Of a DNA stretch of 64,000 bases, positions 60,330 to 64,000 are shown in pieces. The translations under genes and the position numbers were made by a program. How positions within the stretch are numbered: the stretch's first letter is position 1; each line of letters starts with the position of its first letter. This stretch comes from Corylus avellana (taxonomy: Eukaryota > Streptophyta > Magnoliopsida > Fagales > Betulaceae), in the NCBI RefSeq assembly GCF_901000735.1, contig NC_081541.1, forward strand, positions 8,547,055 through 8,611,054. Direction: 5' to 3'. The notes beneath the pieces were generated by a model. It did not search any database and was not told the origin of the DNA. It worked only from the letters and a program-made list of their open reading frames with translations.

Positions 60330-61060
60330 AAAAAAAAAGGAGAATTACAAGAATAAAAGCCATAAGAACCGAGTTGCAGCACATTTAGCCACCAAATGAG
60401 CATGAAAATATTAGCTTGTCTATAAACTTTTGCTGCTTCACATGCTAGAATCCGTGAGAGATGCTGAAGAGTGTCCCTGGTAATAGGTTCAATCTGCCAA
60501 TCATTAATCAGATTTGGCTTTTTTAAAAGCCAATGATGGCAATGAGAGAATCACCTTCCAGAATAAAAATGTCAGCTTCCAGTGATATAGCCAATTTGGT
60601 GGCTAATAAAGCTGAATCTGAGTCATCCCAAGCTTGTTTGTGAGAATTCACAGTATGCCTCAATACCTTTATAAAATTGAGTGCACTACTTGGTTCCTAT
60701 AAAATCAGATTTGATCCATGGCTGCAGAAGTAAATATCTAAAAATTTTGAGGCATCTACTATCAAACACTTCCAACATTTAAAGGCCAATTGGATAGCCT
60801 CCAAATAATCCTGGCAAATATCACATCCCAATAAAATATGATTTTAGAATTGCAAAAGGGACAAAACCATACTTCAGAATTAGTAGGAGCATAAAATATG
60901 GCAATATTCTCTCTGGTTGGGAGGATATCCCAACCTACTTTCCAAAGAAAATGCTTTAATCGATATTGGAGTTTAAAACCCCATAAATTCTTCTATTCCA
61001 CACCTAACAGAGGACCATGATAATATTGAGCTTTTTTTTTTTTTTTTTTTTTTTTTTGAA
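60330..61060 (-). mobile_element. LINE zf-RVT/RNase H remnant
   Basis: On the minus strand, interrupted frames contain LKHFLWKVGWDILPTREN (60915-60975), the zf-RVT linker typical of plant LINEs, followed by RNase H-like AWDDSDSALLATKLAISLE and LEGDSLIAI (60530-60650). Stops and frameshifts interrupt every segment. A T-run at 61031-61057 lies beyond the 5' side; the 3' end has no poly(A). It is a dead fragment. Confidence 0.7.
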
Positions 61061-61938
61061 TGTGATTGATAGACTGATAGTATTGGAGTCAGAGCACCCT
61101 CAAATTATCTAAATTCCAGCTTCTATCATTATGATTAATCAAATGGGAAGATAATTAATTTGAGGGTTAGCTGTAGGTTTAAAACCTGACAGTGATGGGA
61201 TCCATGATCAAACCAGATATTAATGGAAACACCAGTGTCAACCACAAAACAAGAAAAGAAAATTCATTTCTAGTCCATCAAGTTTGACCCTTTAACAAAT
61301 ATTTCATTAACTTTTAGAAAGTACCCCTACATGACTAATAACTCCCTCTACAAATTCTTTTATTTTTATCACAACGTCATTATGAAATTACAAATGTAAG
61401 TCTTTGGGCATGGTCAGCTACTCAAAGCTAGCCCCTTTTTTTTTTTATTTCTTTTATTCTTATTTTTTAAAATATTTTTAAATAAACTTTTGTTTTTATT
61501 TTTAAAATAAAAAATTATAAGATTACAATGACCCCGCCAAAAAAATGGTTGAAATTTTTTCAGAGGAAATTACTTATACAGGAGTGCACAGGAAGTAATT
61601 TGTCATTTTTCCCAAAAAAAAAAAAAAAAAAAACCTAGAGAAGCTATGTGTATGTGTCAAAGGGTCAAAACCCATGAACTGATTTAACAATTTTTTTTTT
61701 TTTTTTCCCATAAAGGAACATACAAATAATATACAATTTATTAGACAGAAAAAAATGGCTGCAAATTGTTCAGAGGAAATTAAGGAACAAACAAATACTA
61801 TACAATTTATTAGACTGAAAATTTGATAGCATGCGGTGTGCCTTTTGATAGTGCAAGGTACAAGCAAAACCCCTCGTTTTAACATTTCCATTAATTAATC
61901 ATAATAACTTCAATGCATTATTCGCTTTCAGCTTTGGT
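61061..61938. other. Region without a recognised gene
   Basis: AT-rich DNA with A and T homopolymers (61437-61448, 61613-61633, 61691-61706) and a 47-base near-repeat (CAGAGGAAATTA, ACAAATA.TATACAATTTATTAGAC, at about 61720 and 61780). No gene. Confidence 0.45.
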
Positions 61939-63882
61939 TCATGGTAGAGGTTCTTGCGAATCTCCCAAACGAGACAAATGGAGATATGCATCAGTCCCTG
62001 CATAAACACACCGCAATTCTAGAGATATGTTAGAAAGTCTCCTGTGGATGAAGCCATAAGAAAGAAAAAACACTTGAGACAGCAAAATGATGATCAAATA
62101 AATAGTCCAATAAAAATATGATTTATCATTATATACACCATATAATGCAGAGCATTTAACAAACTTCATCCTAATATCCTCAACAGATGGACCAAGTACT
62201 TTTGCCACATTAGACAACAAGGGTTTCTATTTGCAGTGAATCTTTCAAGGTATAATTTCAATCTCACAGTGGATGGGGGAGATGATGACAAGTAAAATCT
62301 CTTACCTAATATGATTGTCCAGATGAAAAACACCCACACAGAAACATTGAGGTGCACCAAGCTAATTGAATATGAATTAAAATGGAGCTGATACAAAGTA
62401 AGATGCACCCATAATATTTTTCAAGTGCTGGTTTAACTAGCTCTGCATGGAAAAAAATGCTTGATGCGAAGTAGCCATGATTGTCTGGTAACGAGAATGA
62501 GTTCAAATTCTGCTATGTGATACTAAGCCCCAAGTGCTAATCCAATAGAGAACAAAGTATGAAATCATTCTGAATGCAACATATTTGGAGATCATTCAAC
62601 TCACCATATCCTTCCATAGAGATAATTTGCAGATCTCCTCCGAAGTACCGAGCGTATAAGCGGCTTATTGGGAGGCCATATCCATATCCAGCCATTGTGA
62701 CTGAATCAGCAGTACCAAGATCTGAATCCTCATCCAGTGGGTTTCTTGCAGTGCTGTAAAGATAAGTGAAAATTTTGGAGAGGCCACTTCTTGGTATACC
62801 ACCCCCCTCATCTGAGACCTATTATGTCAGTCAAACGAACTTGTTAAGCATTGCTTCAGTTGAACTGGTTAATTGAAAGTGGGATTTCAAAGTTATCAGG
62901 AAAAAAAAGGTAAAAATGAAATGAATAGAGGAGGGGGATGCCAACCCAAAAACAAAAACAAAAAAAGAGGTTTTCCTTTTTGCCTTTTTTCTTCTCTTTT
63001 TTGCTTTTCCCTGTAAGTGGGATGTAAAAAATGATACCTTATCATCACCCAGACAATTTTACAACCACCGAAGATATCATGAATGTATGCAATACAACAA
63101 TCAATACCTTGATAGTAACATCTTCTATCCCATCAGCAACTACTATTCTAATAGGAGGTGCAACTTTATCAGAGTCCACGAAACGCTCTTGGACAGCACG
63201 CAAGGAGTTCTTAACCAACTCAAATACCATAAGATGCAAGTGTGTTGGAACATAACTGTTTCAAAAGCAAACATACAATTATAGAACAAACGAGAAGGCA
63301 AGTACTCTAACCTTTAAAATCTCAGGTCAATGGATAAACAAAGGTCATATCAAGGGAAAGTTTCACAGGACCACAAGGAATGGGGAGCTGAAATTTTTAC
63401 TTTTTTTTAGATATTATATTTTTATCCTATAATTGTTCTACAATGTTGACATAGTACCCCAAATCAACCATTGGATCGTTTTTCCATTTAAAAAAAAGAT
63501 TAATCTAGGGGTTAGTTGGGAATGTTACATCAACATTGTTAGATGAATATTGAATAAAATTATAGTATCTAGCATTTCTCAAACAAAAAAGAATGAGAGA
63601 AAAAGATCGAGAATAGGAAAGGGACGAAAAATGCAGAAACATACAAATTAAACAAAACGTGAAAGGAACAAATTGAAACAAGCCATATCAAGATGACTTA
63701 CGGGAATGTAAAACGGGGATCTCCGTAGATAGTAACATCAGGTGCACTGCCATACTCGCGCATGCAAATATAACGGGCATCTTCACTGGCATTTTGTGCT
63801 ACCTCCAGTGGAGACATTTTCGTATGTATATAGCCCACACAGTGAGGAGGGGGATTAGGATTATGCAACTCCACGTGTTGCC
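61939..63882 (-). CDS. PDK: Mitochondrial pyruvate dehydrogenase kinase, C-terminal exons (partial)
   Basis: Minus-strand exons 63882-63702, 63255-63108, 62818-62605 and 61997-61939, joined in frame; the 5' exons lie beyond the right edge. PDK phosphorylates the E1-alpha subunit of the pyruvate dehydrogenase complex in the mitochondrial matrix and lowers its activity. The GHKL ATP-binding fold is visible: the N-box [19 protein letters not shown], the G1 box [13 protein letters not shown]2 region [18 protein letters not shown], and the C-terminus [17 protein letters not shown] before the TGA at 61941-61939. [19 protein letters not shown] precedes the N-box. Although the family looks like two-component histidine kinases, it phosphorylates serine. 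The visible part is intact. Confidence 0.94.
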
Positions 63883-64000
63883 CTGAGTTTAACTCAAAAT
63901 TGAAGCACATAGAACATATTTAGAACTAATCCCAATAGTAATACAATTAATGTGACGAAAAAAGATGAAGAACTAGTAGAACAGTCCAATTAATAAAGCA
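63883..64000 (-). other. PDK intron at window edge
   Basis: Intron sequence upstream of the acceptor CTCAG at 63883-63887 (minus strand); the next exon is outside the window. Confidence 0.6.

Overview
The window is plant nuclear DNA, most likely from a woody eudicot. Support comes from AT-rich intergenic DNA, GT-AG introns, CIPK, RelA/SpoT-EF-hand, PPR and LEA genes, and dense small transposon remnants. No single marker fixes the species.

Left arm (about 2.8-12.7 kb): a tandem array of five group-3 (LEA_4-type) late embryogenesis abundant genes with signal peptides. Two gene shapes occur. Three copies are short and intronless (3046, 4041, 8487). Two are longer with one intron (7177, 11848), and the 7177 copy is broken. 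Two related poly(A) retroelements (5441-6561, 9626-10535), each with target-site duplications, sit in the spacers. The first 2.5 kb holds exon-like pieces of a gene I cannot name.

Repeat-rich middle (12.7-31 kb): a foldback element, a chloroplast-type mTERF gene (mTERF5-like) broken by two small insertions, and then about 13 kb without intact genes. That stretch contains a tandem segmental duplication (22.68-26.39 and 26.39-30.74 kb). Each unit is bounded by tRNA-derived SINE-like sequences in opposite orientation and carries several foldback MITEs. One 570-bp foldback element interrupts only the second unit, so the first unit preserves the empty site.

Conserved gene block (31-60 kb): a 12-exon CIPK1-like kinase (31216-35263, +); a calcium-activated RelA/SpoT homolog CRSH (37220-40405, -) head to head with organellar ribosomal protein L3 (40654-43835, +); a PHD-like finger protein (45451-46068, +); a domesticated hAT-type BED-finger protein (53092-56581, +); and the pre-rRNA processing factor FCF2 (57912-59966, +). 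From memory, LEA, CIPK1, CRSH, L3, PHD and hAT occur in the same order on Arabidopsis chromosome 3 (At3g17520 down to At3g17450). Decayed fragments of a DUF641 gene, a pectin methylesterase, a PPR-DYW gene and LINEs lie between them. The right edge carries the last four exons of mitochondrial pyruvate dehydrogenase kinase (61939-63882, -), which continues outside the window.

Functionally the intact genes touch desiccation and ER protection (LEA), calcium signalling (CIPK, CRSH), organellar translation (L3), ribosome biogenesis (FCF2) and respiratory control (PDK). I saw no CRISPR, phage or operon structure. The most informative novelty is evolutionary: a LEA array whose copies have diverged in promoter, exon structure and C-terminus, and several transposon insertions dated by neighbouring empty sites.
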